This document shows, one piece after another, positions 46,856 to 56,305 of a stretch of DNA of 64,000 nt. Positions within the stretch are counted from its first letter, which is position 1, and each line of letters begins with the position of its first letter. The DNA comes from CAVVYA01 sp963752345 (GTDB lineage Bacteria > Pseudomonadota > Alphaproteobacteria > SMXQ01): NCBI GenBank assembly GCA_963752345.1, contig CAVVYA010000002.1, positions 992,001-1,056,000 on the forward strand. The letters are read 5' to 3'. Position numbers and translations under genes: made by a program. Under the pieces are notes generated by a model, which did no database searches, had not been told where the DNA came from, and saw only the letters and a program-made list of their open reading frames with translations.

Positions 46856-47880
46856 ATGAAGTTCGTATCTGTATTCGTCGTACCGTCTTGCTTTCTGTTT
46901 ATCTTGCACTTCGCCATGGTCCACGGTGCGGCCGCCGACGACTACTACAAGGGCAAGACCATCTCGCTCTATGTCGGTTATGATCCGGGCGGCACCAATG
47001 ACATCCTCACCCGCCTCGTCGGCGCCCACATCGCGCCTCATCTCGGCGGGAATCCCAGCGTCGTTGTGAAGAACATGCCGGGCGCTGGCAGCCGCAAGCT
47101 CGCCGCGCACCTCTATAGCCGCGCGGCGAAGGATGGTACCGAGTTCGGCAATATCGACCGCGCCGTGTCGACCGAATCCCTGCTCGACCCCTCCGCCAAG
47201 AACCCGTTCGACGTGCTCGGCCTGACATGGGTGGGAAGTCCGACCCAGGAGACGCTTCTCTGCGTTTCGTGGCACACCTCCAAGGTACAGAGCGTCCAGG
47301 ATATGCTCGTGAGAGAGTTCGTCATCGCCAGCCCCGGCTCGGCCTCCGGGGAAGCAATGGCGGCGCACGTGCTCAATGCCCTGCTCGGCACCAAGAGTGC
47401 GCGCCATCGGCGGCTACCCGGGCGGTAACGAGATGAATTTGGCCATGCAGCGCGGCGAGGTCGACGGCCGCTGCGGAATTGGCTGGGGTGCCGTCAAGGT
47501 CACTTCCTCAGAGCTGATCCGTGACAAGCAGCTCAAAGTGCTGCTCCAGACCGCCATCGATAAGCATCCGGACCTGCCCGACGTGCCGACCGCCTATGAG
47601 ATGGTGAAGGGGGCTGACGACCGCAAAGCGCTCGAAGTCATTTTCGCCAACCAGAAGGTCGGCCGGCCGTTCGTTGCGCCACCCGACATGCCGGCGGACC
47701 GCAGGACGGCCCTGCGCCACGCCTTCGACGATACCATGAAGGATCCCACCTCATCGCCGCCGCGGCGAAGGCGGAGGTCGAGCTGCAGCCGATCACCGGC
47801 GAAGAGATCGAGCGGCTGCTGAAAAACCGCTATGCAACGCCGGCGCCCCGTCGTCGAGCGCACTGTCAAGATCGTGCAAG
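46856..47880 (+). CDS. TTT periplasmic receptor (Bug/TctC family, several frame changes)
   Basis: Begins MKFVSVFVVPSCFLF with a signal peptide ending VHGAAA, then ISLYVGYDPGGTNDILTRLV and VVVKNMPGAGSRKLAAHLY. The frame changes near 47397 (extra A), after which come GGYPGGNEMNLAMQRGEVDGRC and LPDVPTAYEMVKG, near 47751 (a lost base; IAAAAKAEVELQPITGEE follows) and near 47848 (extra C; VVERTVKIVQG). The true stop cannot be fixed; the end given is where family similarity ceases. It starts 54 bases after the preceding receptor and is probably co-transcribed with it. Confidence 0.8.
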
Positions 47881-47959
47881 GGAAGTCACCAACGCGGCCA
47901 CCGAAGGGCCCTGCGTCTTCGGTTGCAGCATGTGCGAGGCAGGCCGCGCCCGAGAATCC

Positions 47960-47993
47960 AGCAGGCGGCTCCGGTCACCCGGAGTCGCCTGCT
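47960..47993. terminator. Strong hairpin between convergent genes
   Basis: A GC-rich imperfect stem of about 14 pairs (AGCAGGCGGCTCCGG with CCGGAGTCGCCTGCT) and a short loop. It has no T run, so it may be a factor-dependent or degenerate terminator between the receptor gene and the convergent DUF2189 gene. Confidence 0.4.
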
Positions 47994-48010
47994 GATCGGT
48001 CGCCTGATGA

Positions 48011-48885
48011 TCAGATCCCTCGGTCGCCCGGCACCAGCTTGCGGTAGAGATGCCAGGTGGCATGGCCGAGCACCGGCACCACGATGATGAGCCCGAGGAA
48101 CAGCGGTATCGAGCCGAGCACAAGGCTGCCAGCGACGATCATTCCCCAAATCGCCATGGCGCCGGGATTGGCCGCCACCGCCCGGATCGACGTGCGCACC
48201 GCGGTGACGAGCCCCACGTCGCGGTCGAGCAACATCGGAAACGACACGACGCTGATCGTCAGCACCAGCGCGGCGAACAGGAAGCCGACGCCGATACCCG
48301 ATCCGATCATCGTCCAGCCGGCCTCCGTCGTGAACACGTCGTTGACGAAGGCGCCGAACGAGGCCGGCAGGGCCGGCCCGAGGGTGACCTGGTAGATCAT
48401 CCATGCGGCCACGAGCCAAAGCACGAAGATCGTCATGAGCAGCAGGCCGAGCACCGCGATCGCGCCGAACGACGGCGAGCCGAGCACCTTGAACGCGTCC
48501 GCCCAGTTGGTGTGAAGGCCGAGCTCGCGCCGCCGGCTCATCTCGTAGAGGCCCACCGCGGCCACCGGCCCGAGCAGCGCGAAGCCAGACGCCAGCGGAA
48601 ACAGCATCGGCAGCAGGTCCTGACCGAATGTCACGCGCGCCAGAACGAGGCCGGCGACAGGATAGAACAGGCAGAGAAAGATGACATCGGTGCGGAAGGC
48701 GCCGAAATCGCCGAAGCCTTTTGCCAATGCGTCCTTGAGGTCGGCAAAGCCGATCCGGCGGACGGCCGGCTTGGCGTGGCGATATTCGCGCGTCCCGCCG
48801 ATGGCGCGCCCTACGGACTCCGCGGCGCGCCTGGTGTGTCTGAGTTGATCCCAGCTCCACTCGATGGGATTTCGGATGTGTTCCA
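48011..48885 (-). CDS. DUF2189-family membrane protein
   Basis: A protein of about 291 residues with several hydrophobic helices: TDVIFLCLFYPVAGLVLARV, FPLASGFALLGPVAAVGLYE, FGAIAVLGLLLMTIFVLWLVA, IGVGFLFAALVLTISVVSF and PLFLGLIIVVPVLGHATWHL. The pattern, with RRIGFADLKDALAKGFGDF before the first helix, is that of DUF2189, whose function is unknown. The start at 48885 has AGGA nine bases upstream. Confidence 0.82.
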
Positions 48886-49109
48886 TGACCAGTCCTCCCG
48901 AACCCATTGGTCCGAGGGCCTGCGGCCGCCCGCGCTGTGATGTCCTACAAGCCGACGATCACGAGCAAGCCGCGACCCGACAATCACGCATCATATCCCC
49001 GACGCCGGTCTTCCCTCCGAAGAATAGCCGCGCCCGAGAGGCGCTTCGCTGACCGGAGTTGTCCCCTCACGCGGCCGCTATCGCGACTTGCCCGATCGAA
49101 GATCAGGCT

Positions 49110-50200
49110 TCACTGCTTCCGTAGCAGCTCACGCACCTTCTTCGCGGTCTCGACCCGTCCGGTCACGATCCACTCCGGATCGGTGTCGTCGGCATATTCG
49201 ACTCCCGGCTTGGGAATAGACCGGGGGTCGAGCTTGGATTCGTCGATATCCGTGCGCAGGGGCACCGAGCCGAAATTGTTGGCATAGATTTCGACTGCCT
49301 CCTTGCCGGCTATCCAATTGACGAAGACGCGCGCGGCATTCGGATTGGGCGCCTTGTTGGCGAGGCTCAGCAAAAACGGCGAGCCGACGATGGTGCGCTC
49401 CTTGAGGCCGGGCATGCCGTAGACTTCCTTGAGCTTGAATCCGTCCTTGAGCAAATCCTTCACGTCGTCGGCGCGGCAGCTCAGGCAAATCGGGTAGGTT
49501 CCGCGTGCCAGCCAGTCGGTAATCTGGCGGCGGTCACTGCTGATGATCGGCTTCTGATCGATATACAGCTTCTTGACGAAGTCAGGCCCGAGTTCGCGGT
49601 AGAAATAGCCCGCGGTATTGGAGCCTGTGCCACTCAATGTGGGGTCCTGGGTGGAAATTTTCCCCTTCCATTTCGGATCGAGCAGATCATTCACGGATTT
49701 GAAGTCTGTTGACGACGTCCTTGTTGATGAACAGGAAGCTGTCGACGGTGCTGAATAGCGCCAGAACGTACTCGCCTTCGCGATCGACGAACCACGGCGC
49801 GCCGCTTTTTCCAATATTTGCCTTCCGTCACTTCCGGCAAGATCAACAACGGCTTGATTGGATCGAGCATCTTTGCCGGCATCAAGGTGTTCAATGTCGA
49901 GTTGGCGCCGGACATAAAGATATCGGTTGAATAGAGTCCCGACGCGCGCTCGGTGCGCACCCGCTCAATGAGCTGGCTCGAGCTTCCGGCGATATATTCG
50001 ACATCGATCCCATAGCGTTCGGTGAATTTCGGATTGATCTGTCCGCGCATCACGGGGTCGGGAGAGCCGATGATGACGACCTTGCCCTCTTTCTTCGCGG
50101 CCGCGAGTGTTTCGTCCCAGGTCTTCCGCCAATCGGCCGTTTGGGCGATGGCGCTCGCCGCGAAGGTCATCGATATCAGGAAGCTCAGCACGGTTTTCAT
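49110..50200 (-). CDS. ABC transporter substrate-binding protein, iron(III)-type (two frame changes)
   Basis: A periplasmic type-II binding protein of about 360 residues. Signal peptide VLSFLISMTFAASAIAQ, then WDETLAAAKKEGKVVIIGSP and VEYIAGSSSQLIERVRTE, typical of the AfuA/extracellular family 1 group. After KYWK an extra A in an A-run near 49811 shifts the frame (SGAPWFVDREGEY follows); a second gain near 49711 precedes DFKSVNDLLDPKWKGK; the rest to 49110 is in one frame. No ABC permease or ATPase is encoded nearby, so it is an orphan in this window. Confidence 0.85.
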
Positions 50201-50204
50201 CATC

Positions 50205-50260
50205 ATCTCCCTGCCACTGATCGCCGGTCGCGATCTCCCTGCCACTGATCGCCGGTCGCG
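50205..50260. repeat. Perfect 28-base tandem duplication in the leader of the binding-protein gene
   Basis: Positions 50205-50232 are repeated exactly at 50233-50260 (unit starts ATCTCCCTGCCACTGATCGC). The unit contains the GGGAGAT ribosome site of the gene on the minus strand, so the transcript carries two copies of it, one 28 bases too far upstream. It could be a recent slippage event or an assembly artefact. Confidence 0.85.
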
Positions 50261-50317
50261 CGTTGATCGCGGTTGACCTTGGGCACAGGCGATATTAGCC
50301 CGACGGGGCCCATGCCG

Positions 50318-50350
50318 CAAAAAAGAAAGGGTGCCGCGAAGGCACCCTTT
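50318..50350 (-). terminator. Rho-independent terminator after the UbiD gene
   Basis: A perfect 10-base stem (AAAGGGTGCC at 50326-50335, GGCACCCTTT at 50341-50350) with a five-base loop. On the minus strand it is followed by CTTTTTT. It ends the receptor-aldehyde dehydrogenase-UbiD unit. Confidence 0.85.
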
Positions 50351-50379
50351 CCTGTTTCGTTCCGTCTGGTTGCGAAAGG

Positions 50380-51867
50380 TTACTTCCGCAGCAGATGGCT
50401 CCACTTCTCGAGGGTCTTCGCCTTCAACTCCGGCGAGGACTCCGCGACCGGCGGGAATTCGTCGCGCCACTCGAAGGGCCGGCAAGCGTCGACGATCGCG
50501 CGCGAGTTGAAGTTGTCGCCCTTGCGCTTGCGCGGATCGAGGGCACCCGACCAGGCGCGCCGGGTGATGTCGATATCCTCGATCGGGTCGCAACGCGAGG
50601 CCATGGCCCAGGTCACGTCCCACAGGTTCGAGGGATCGATGTCCTCGTCGACCACGATCACCCAACGGCCGAGATAGTTGCCGGCGTGCACGTTGCAGGC
50701 GAGCTGGGCCGCCTGGCGCGCATGGCCCGGATAGGCCTGCTTGATCGAGATCACGTTGAACAGTCGGCCGCCGCCGTTCTGGTGGCACCACACGCCCTGC
50801 ACGCCGGGCAGGCCGGCGGCTTCGCACTGGTCCCACACGAGGGCGGATTTGATCACGCTCTTCGACATGGTGTAGTCCGACGGCGGACGGCCGGGACGCG
50901 CCATGGTGATGATCGGGTTGTTGCGGTAGTAGACGCGCTTCACGCGCACCACCGGATCGGGGCGCACGGACGAGGCGTAGTAGCCGGTCCACTCGCCGAA
51001 CGGACCTTCGGGCCGGTCGTCGCCCTCGACGATCTCGCCTTCGAGGACGATTTCGCCGTGGGCCGGAATCGGCAGGCCGTGCAGCTCGCTCTTCAGCATG
51101 TCGAACGGCTTGCCGCGATGGCCGGCGGCATAGGCGAATTCGGACGTGCCATATTGGATTTCATTGCCGGCCGCGAGGAACATCAGCGGATCGTGGCCGA
51201 CGCTGATGGCCACCGGGCAGGGCTTGCCCATCTTGAAGTATTTTTCGCGGATCAGGCGGCCGTGCTTGCCCGGCGACATCCACAGGCCGACGGTGTTCTT
51301 GTCGTGCACCATGACGCGGTAGGTGCCGCAGTTGACCCAGTCGCTGTCCGGATCCTTCATGATGACGCAGTCGCCGGTGCCGATGTAGCGGCCGCCGTCG
51401 AGTTCGTGCAGCATGGGCACCGGGAACTTGAAGATATCGACGTCGCCGTCACGGTCGACGTTCTCGAGGATCGGACCGGTGTTGACGAAGCGCGATGGGA
51501 TCGGCTTGAAATCCTTCAAGCGGTCGCGATAGGCGCGCACCACATCCATCGGGCCGTTCGGCTCGGGAAAGCCCAGCGTCATCGCCAGGCGGTTGGCCGA
51601 GGCGGTCATGCCGGACAGGACGCGGAAACCCTTCGGATAACCCGGAATGTTGTCGAACAGGATCGCCGGCGGGTTGTCGGGCGTCGCGTGATAGATCATT
51701 TCGGCGACAGCGCCGATCTCCAGATTCCAATCCGCGCCATCGATCTTCTGCAACTCGCCCAAGGCCTCGGTGCGGTCGAGCCATTCGCGAAGATCGGCGT
51801 GGGGCGCCGAATATTCCTTGTATTTGGAGTCTTTCGCCTTGTCTTTCTGTGCCTGTGCCACTGTCAC
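50380..51867 (-). CDS. UbiD-family decarboxylase
   Basis: A 495-residue enzyme that should use prenylated FMN to add or remove CO2 on aromatic or alpha,beta-unsaturated acids. Visible features: DLREWLDRTEALGELQKI at the N-terminus, ENVDRDGDVDIFKFPVP, the metal/phosphate site in GTGDCVIMKDPDS, and the catalytic Glu loop GPFGEWTGYYASSVRPDPV, typical of the family. It is complete. The start is GTG 51867. Its place after an aldehyde dehydrogenase and three receptors points to catabolism rather than ubiquinone synthesis. The substrate is unknown. Confidence 0.9.
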   Translation of the reverse strand: MTVAQAQKDKAKDSKYKEYSAPHADLREWLDRTEALGELQKIDGADWNLEIGAVAEMIYHATPDNPPAILFDNIPGYPKGFRVLSGMTASANRLAMTLGFPEPNGPMDVVRAYRDRLKDFKPIPSRFVNTGPILENVDRDGDVDIFKFPVPMLHELDGGRYIGTGDCVIMKDPDSDWVNCGTYRVMVHDKNTVGLWMSPGKHGRLIREKYFKMGKPCPVAISVGHDPLMFLAAGNEIQYGTSEFAYAAGHRGKPFDMLKSELHGLPIPAHGEIVLEGEIVEGDDRPEGPFGEWTGYYASSVRPDPVVRVKRVYYRNNPIITMARPGRPPSDYTMSKSVIKSALVWDQCEAAGLPGVQGVWCHQNGGGRLFNVISIKQAYPGHARQAAQLACNVHAGNYLGRWVIVVDEDIDPSNLWDVTWAMASRCDPIEDIDITRRAWSGALDPRKRKGDNFNSRAIVDACRPFEWRDEFPPVAESSPELKAKTLEKWSHLLRK

Positions 51868-52157
51868 TCTCTCTCAGTTCGAGGGGTAGCCGCCTGTCAC
51901 GCGCCTGTGCGCTGCAGCATCGGAAACCGCCGATAACGGAAATATCAGGCCGCGACCCCGTGCGGATGCGTCGTTCGACGTCGACCGTGGGAGCCAGCGG
52001 CAAAGACCGCCTCGAGTGCCGCCGGATATGCGTTGCCGGGGGTTCTTGCCGAGACGGAATGGCAGGGTTTACCGCAGAATGGAAAAAAAAACAAATCGCC
52101 CTCTCACGGGCGCGGCGATTGGTGCGCGGTGGCCTCACCGGAACACGCCCCAGTGCC

Positions 52158-53644
52158 TCACACAGAAGGATTGTCGAGTGCCGTAAGAGTTTGAATTTGC
52201 ATATACTCCTCGATCCCCGCGCGGCCAGCACGGCGGCCGATACCGCTTTGCTTAATGCCGCCGTAGGGGGCCCGCCGATTGATCCATTCCGTGCCGTGGG
52301 TGTTGATCCACACCGTGCCGGATTCGATCCTGCGGCCGACCGCGAGAGCACGCTCGGTATCGCGGCCCCAGACCGAGCCGCCCAGGCCATGAATGGTGCG
52401 TTGGCGCGGCGCACGGCATCGTCCAAGTCGCTGTAGGCGACGATCGGGATCGCCGGGCAGAATTGCTCCTCGGATATCAGCGGCGCGTCGTCCTCGATGT
52501 CGGTGACGATGGTCGGCTGCATGAAGTAGCCGGCCTTGAAGGTCTCGGTATTGTCGATCTTACCGAGCCGCATGACGGTGGCGCCGCGGCGCGCCGCATC
52601 GTCGACCAGCCCATTGGCGCGGATCAGCCCTTTCTCGGTATGCAGCGGGCCCATGGTGACCTTGGCCTCGAGCCCGTCGCCGACCACCACCTTGTCCGCC
52701 ACCTTGATGAAGGCGTCGATGAATTTGTTCTTCATCGCCTCCGGCACGTAGATGCGCTTCACCGCCATGCAGACCTGACCGGTCATGCGGAACACCGCAT
52801 TGGCCATGCGCTGCATGGACTCCTCGCTCAGGTCCGCGTCGTCGAGCACGATCGCCGGATCGTTGCCGCCGAGCTCGAGCGTGACGCTTTTGATGGTCTG
52901 CGAGGCATTCGCCATGATGTTGCGCGCCGACGGGATCGAGCCGGTGAAACCGATTTTGCCGACGTCCGGATGGGTGGTCAGCCGATCGCCGATTTCCGCC
53001 GGGACGCCGGTGACGACATTGAGCGCACCGGGCGGCAGCAGGCCGGCGATCTGCTCGATGGTCTTGATCAGCGCGAGCGGGCAGGTCTCCGGCGGTTTGA
53101 CCACCACCGTGTTGCCGGCGAGCAGCGCCGGGATGATCTGCATGAAGGCGAGTCCGACCGGGCCGTTCCATGGCACGATCGACACGACGACCCCGTAGGG
53201 CCGCCGCGTGATGAAAGTGCGGCCCGTGGGCGCGTCCATCTGATGGTCCTGTTCGAGTTCGTCGATCAGCTCCAAAGTCAGACGCTGGCGCTGGCTGACG
53301 CCGACCAGTTCGCCGCGCGCCTCGCGCAGGGTCTTGCCGTTCTCGCGCACGAACAGATAGGCGCGCGCATCGATATTGTCCTCGAGCGCATCGAGGCACT
53401 TGGCGATGACCGCGCCACGCTGGCGATAGCCGAGCGCCGCCCAGCCGGTCTGCGCGGCCTTGGCGGCCGCCACCGCCCGGTCGACATCCTCGGGCGTGCC
53501 GCGCACGATCGTGCCGACAACTTCATCGGGCCGCGCCGGATTGCGTACCTCGATCCGGTCGGCGCCGTCGACCCACTCGCCATTGATCAGCAAGCGGGCA
53601 TGCATGGGCATCTGCGTATTGGCGAGAATATCCACCGTCGTCAT
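52158..53644 (-). CDS. NAD(P)-dependent aldehyde dehydrogenase (one frame change)
   Basis: About 495 residues of an ALDH: VVSIVPWNGPVGLAF and VVVKPPETCPLALI at the cofactor site, FTGSIPSARNI, the general-base Glu in LELGGNDPAIV and the catalytic Cys in TGQVCMAVKRIYV. After RRANA the frame shifts near 52393 by one missing base; GLGGSVWGRDTERA, GTVWINTHGTEWINRRAPYG and a TGA at 52158-52160 then follow. Uncorrected, the frame would run through the 5' part of the UbiD gene. ATG 53644 has GGAGGACAG upstream. Confidence 0.9.
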
Positions 53645-53767
53645 GACCTGTCCTCCGCCAGCCGCCCTGGTCGATTGCCGTCGTTGTCCATATGTCGCGA
53701 TTTTCACGCGAAAGCCGCCCCCTGGCCAGCCCAAAACGCGGCCGGCCAGGGATGAGAAATCAGCGGC

Positions 53768-54799
53768 TTAGCGAAACTTTTCCAGAATGACGTGTTTCGC
53801 CAGGGCCTTCTTCTCGGGCGTGATGTTGGTCACCAGGCCCATCGCCTTCTTGCGCGCCTCTTCCGGCGGCACGAAATCGACGTAGCGCTGACTCTTCTCG
53901 CCTTCCGCTTTCAGCGCCGGGTCGGTCAGCACCTTCTTGATCGCCTCGCGCAGGAACGCGAGCCGGTCCGCCGGCACGCCCGGTGTGGTGACGAGGATGC
54001 GGCCGAGATCGTCGAGGTCGGTGCGGAAGTCGAACCACCATTGTTGGTCGGGCGTCAGCTTGACCGCCTCGAAGATGGTCGGCGTGTTGGGGAAGAAGCG
54101 CGACTTGGTGCGGCCCATGGTGGCGACCGCGATGGCTTGCCCCGATTTGACGTAGTTGTTGGCCGAGGTGTCGGAGACATACTGCGCATCCATTTCGCCG
54201 CGCTGCACGGCGAGCGCCACCTCGGCGCTGCCCTTGTAGCCGATCACCACCTTGCACTTGAGCTGGAGCGCCTCGCACGCCACCGCCGCGCCGTCCGACA
54301 AGCCGTCGGTCGGCGCCGTGCCGCCCCACCGAATCGGCTTGTCGAGCTTCTGCGCCTCTGCCGCGGTCTTGACGATTGGATCGGTTGGACTGACCAGCCA
54401 CATCCAGGGCGACGAACTGACGATGCCGAGATGCTCGAGCTTGCCCAGGTCGTAGCGCACGCCCTCCTGCTCGAGCAGTTGGCCGAGCGCCGCCGCCGTG
54501 CCGTTGACGATCATCGTGGTCAGACCGTCCGGCTGTCCCGCATAGACGCGGTTGAGCGCATTGATGCCGCCGGCGCCGGGCAGGTTCTCGACGATCACCG
54601 TGGCGCCCATCACCTTGTCGAGATGCGGCGCGATCATCCGCGCATAGGCGTCGTAGCCGCCGCCGGGACCGTAGCCGACGAGGATCCGAACGGTCTTGCC
54701 CTTGTAGAACGCGGCGGCGTCCTGCGCGTGACTGGGCACGGTCAGCAGCATGGCCGCTGCGGCGGCGAATGCCGACAAGGCGATGGACGTTCTCTTCAT
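53768..54799 (-). CDS. TTT periplasmic receptor (Bug/TctC family)
   Basis: A receptor of about 343 residues with signal peptide AFAAAAAMLLTVPSHAQD. It has VRILVGYGPGGGYDAYARMI and VIVENLPGAGGINALNRVYA. It shares long blocks with the next receptor upstream: VNGTAAALGQLLEQ, PWMWL, PIRWGG, DGLSDGA. The pair is a clear gene duplication, of a different sub-group from the MERGEV receptors. It lies directly ahead of the aldehyde dehydrogenase and UbiD genes. Confidence 0.92.
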   Translation of the reverse strand: MKRTSIALSAFAAAAAMLLTVPSHAQDAAAFYKGKTVRILVGYGPGGGYDAYARMIAPHLDKVMGATVIVENLPGAGGINALNRVYAGQPDGLTTMIVNGTAAALGQLLEQEGVRYDLGKLEHLGIVSSSPWMWLVSPTDPIVKTAAEAQKLDKPIRWGGTAPTDGLSDGAAVACEALQLKCKVVIGYKGSAEVALAVQRGEMDAQYVSDTSANNYVKSGQAIAVATMGRTKSRFFPNTPTIFEAVKLTPDQQWWFDFRTDLDDLGRILVTTPGVPADRLAFLREAIKKVLTDPALKAEGEKSQRYVDFVPPEEARKKAMGLVTNITPEKKALAKHVILEKFR

Positions 54800-54979
54800 T
54801 GCAGTCTCCCTGTTTGTGCTCGACGCCCGCATTCGCGTAGGCGCTCGCGGTCAGCCACATCGCGACCGATTTGGCAGGGAACTGTAACGGCCCGCTCCAC
54901 GGCGGTCAATTCGTCGAACACGCCACCAATCGAGTGCAATAGGCGCAACAATCGCTGCGGATGCCGATTGCATGATGTC

Positions 54980-56023
54980 TCAGTGGTATTTCGTCAGCAC
55001 CACATCACGCACCTGGGCCTTTTGTTCCGGCGTGAGCTCGGTGATGACGCGATCGACCAGAGCGCGGGTCTTCTGCGCGTCCACATAATCTATATAGCGT
55101 TGCGTCTTTTCGCCCTCGGCGATGAGCGCCGGATTGGTGAGCGCCCTGGCGACAGCGCGCTGCAGCACTTCCAACCGGGCCGGCGGCACCTCGGGCGCGG
55201 TGACGAGCATGCGACCGAGGTCGTCGATCGCGGCGCGGAAATCGACCCACCATTCTCCCTGCTTGGTCAGTTGCACCGCTTCATAGATCGTCGGCACGTC
55301 GGGAAACAGTTTCGAACGCTCCCGCGCCATCGCCGCCATCGGCCGGGCCTGGCCGGATTTCACGTAATTGTTCGACGAGGAATCGGAGATATACATCGAA
55401 TCGACTTCGCCGCGCGCAAGCGCCAGGACAACGTCGCTGCTGCCCTGATAGCCCAGGATGATCTTGCATTTCATCTGCAGCGCTTCGCAGGTGATGGAGG
55501 CGCCATCGGACAGGCCGTCCGTCAATCCAGCGCCGCCCCAGCGGATCGGCTTGTTGAGCGCGACCGCTTCTGACGGCGCTTTGAACGGTGCCTGAGTTCC
55601 GGCGAGCCACATCCATGGCGCGGCGCTGACAATCCCGAGATGGCCGAGCTTGGTCATGTCGTATCGCACGTTCGATTGTTCGAGCAGCTGACCGAGCGCC
55701 GCCGCCGTGCCATTGACGAGCATCATCTGTGTGCCATCCTGCGGCTTCTGGATGTAAAGCCGGTTGAGCGCGTTGAGGCCACCGGCACCCGGTTGGTTCT
55801 CGACGATCACGGCCGTTCCCAATTCCTTCTCCAGAAAAGGCGCGATCATCCGGGCATAGATGTCGTAGCCGCCGCCCGGCCCGTAGCCGACGACGATCCG
55901 GACAGTTTTCCCCTTGAAGAATGCCGTCTCGTCTTGCTGCGCCGCCGCCGTGGCGACATAGCCGATCGATGCCGCGGTCACCGCGAATCCCAAGGCGGCC
56001 GCGCGCAGGGTTTTCGAGTGCAT
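54980..56023 (-). CDS. TTT periplasmic receptor (Bug/TctC family), paralogue of the neighbour
   Basis: A receptor of about 347 residues; signal peptide ALGFAVTAASIGYVATAAAQ. Its motifs VRIVVGYGPGGGYDIYARMI and VIVENQPGAGGLNALNRLYI are nearly those of the receptor at 53768, as are VNGTAAALGQLLEQ, WMWLAG and SNNYVKSGQA. It is intact. The 180-base gap to the next receptor holds no gene. Confidence 0.92.
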   Translation of the reverse strand: MHSKTLRAAALGFAVTAASIGYVATAAAQQDETAFFKGKTVRIVVGYGPGGGYDIYARMIAPFLEKELGTAVIVENQPGAGGLNALNRLYIQKPQDGTQMMLVNGTAAALGQLLEQSNVRYDMTKLGHLGIVSAAPWMWLAGTQAPFKAPSEAVALNKPIRWGGAGLTDGLSDGASITCEALQMKCKIILGYQGSSDVVLALARGEVDSMYISDSSSNNYVKSGQARPMAAMARERSKLFPDVPTIYEAVQLTKQGEWWVDFRAAIDDLGRMLVTAPEVPPARLEVLQRAVARALTNPALIAEGEKTQRYIDYVDAQKTRALVDRVITELTPEQKAQVRDVVLTKYH

Positions 56024-56237
56024 GGGTTTCTCCTCGCTTCGTGACGGCGGCAGTCGTGATGGCGGGCGCTGCATATCCTGCGGAGTTTCGCGGCGCTTGT
56101 TCCTGATGGAACGCGCCCGATCCGGGCCGCCATGGGATGCCTGTCTGCAGTGAGCAGGAAACCATGTGACCGCGATTTCGTTCCCGGCGTGCCGCGGGGA
56201 CGGTCAAGGCGCGCCAGGGCGACGGCAGCGGATCCGC

Positions 56238-56287
56238 CAAAAAAGAAACGGCCGCCGGATGCTTTGCCGAGAAGCATCCGACGGCCG
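56238..56287 (-). terminator. Rho-independent terminator after the receptor at 56306
   Basis: A long stem of about 16 pairs with one mismatch (CGGCCGCCGGATGCTT at 56249-56264 with AAGCATCCGACGGCCG at 56272-56287). On the minus strand it leads into TTTCTTTTTT. It would at least attenuate transcription between this receptor and the downstream ones. Confidence 0.82.
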
Positions 56288-56305
56288 ACCGGGGCGTAGG
56301 TTCTC

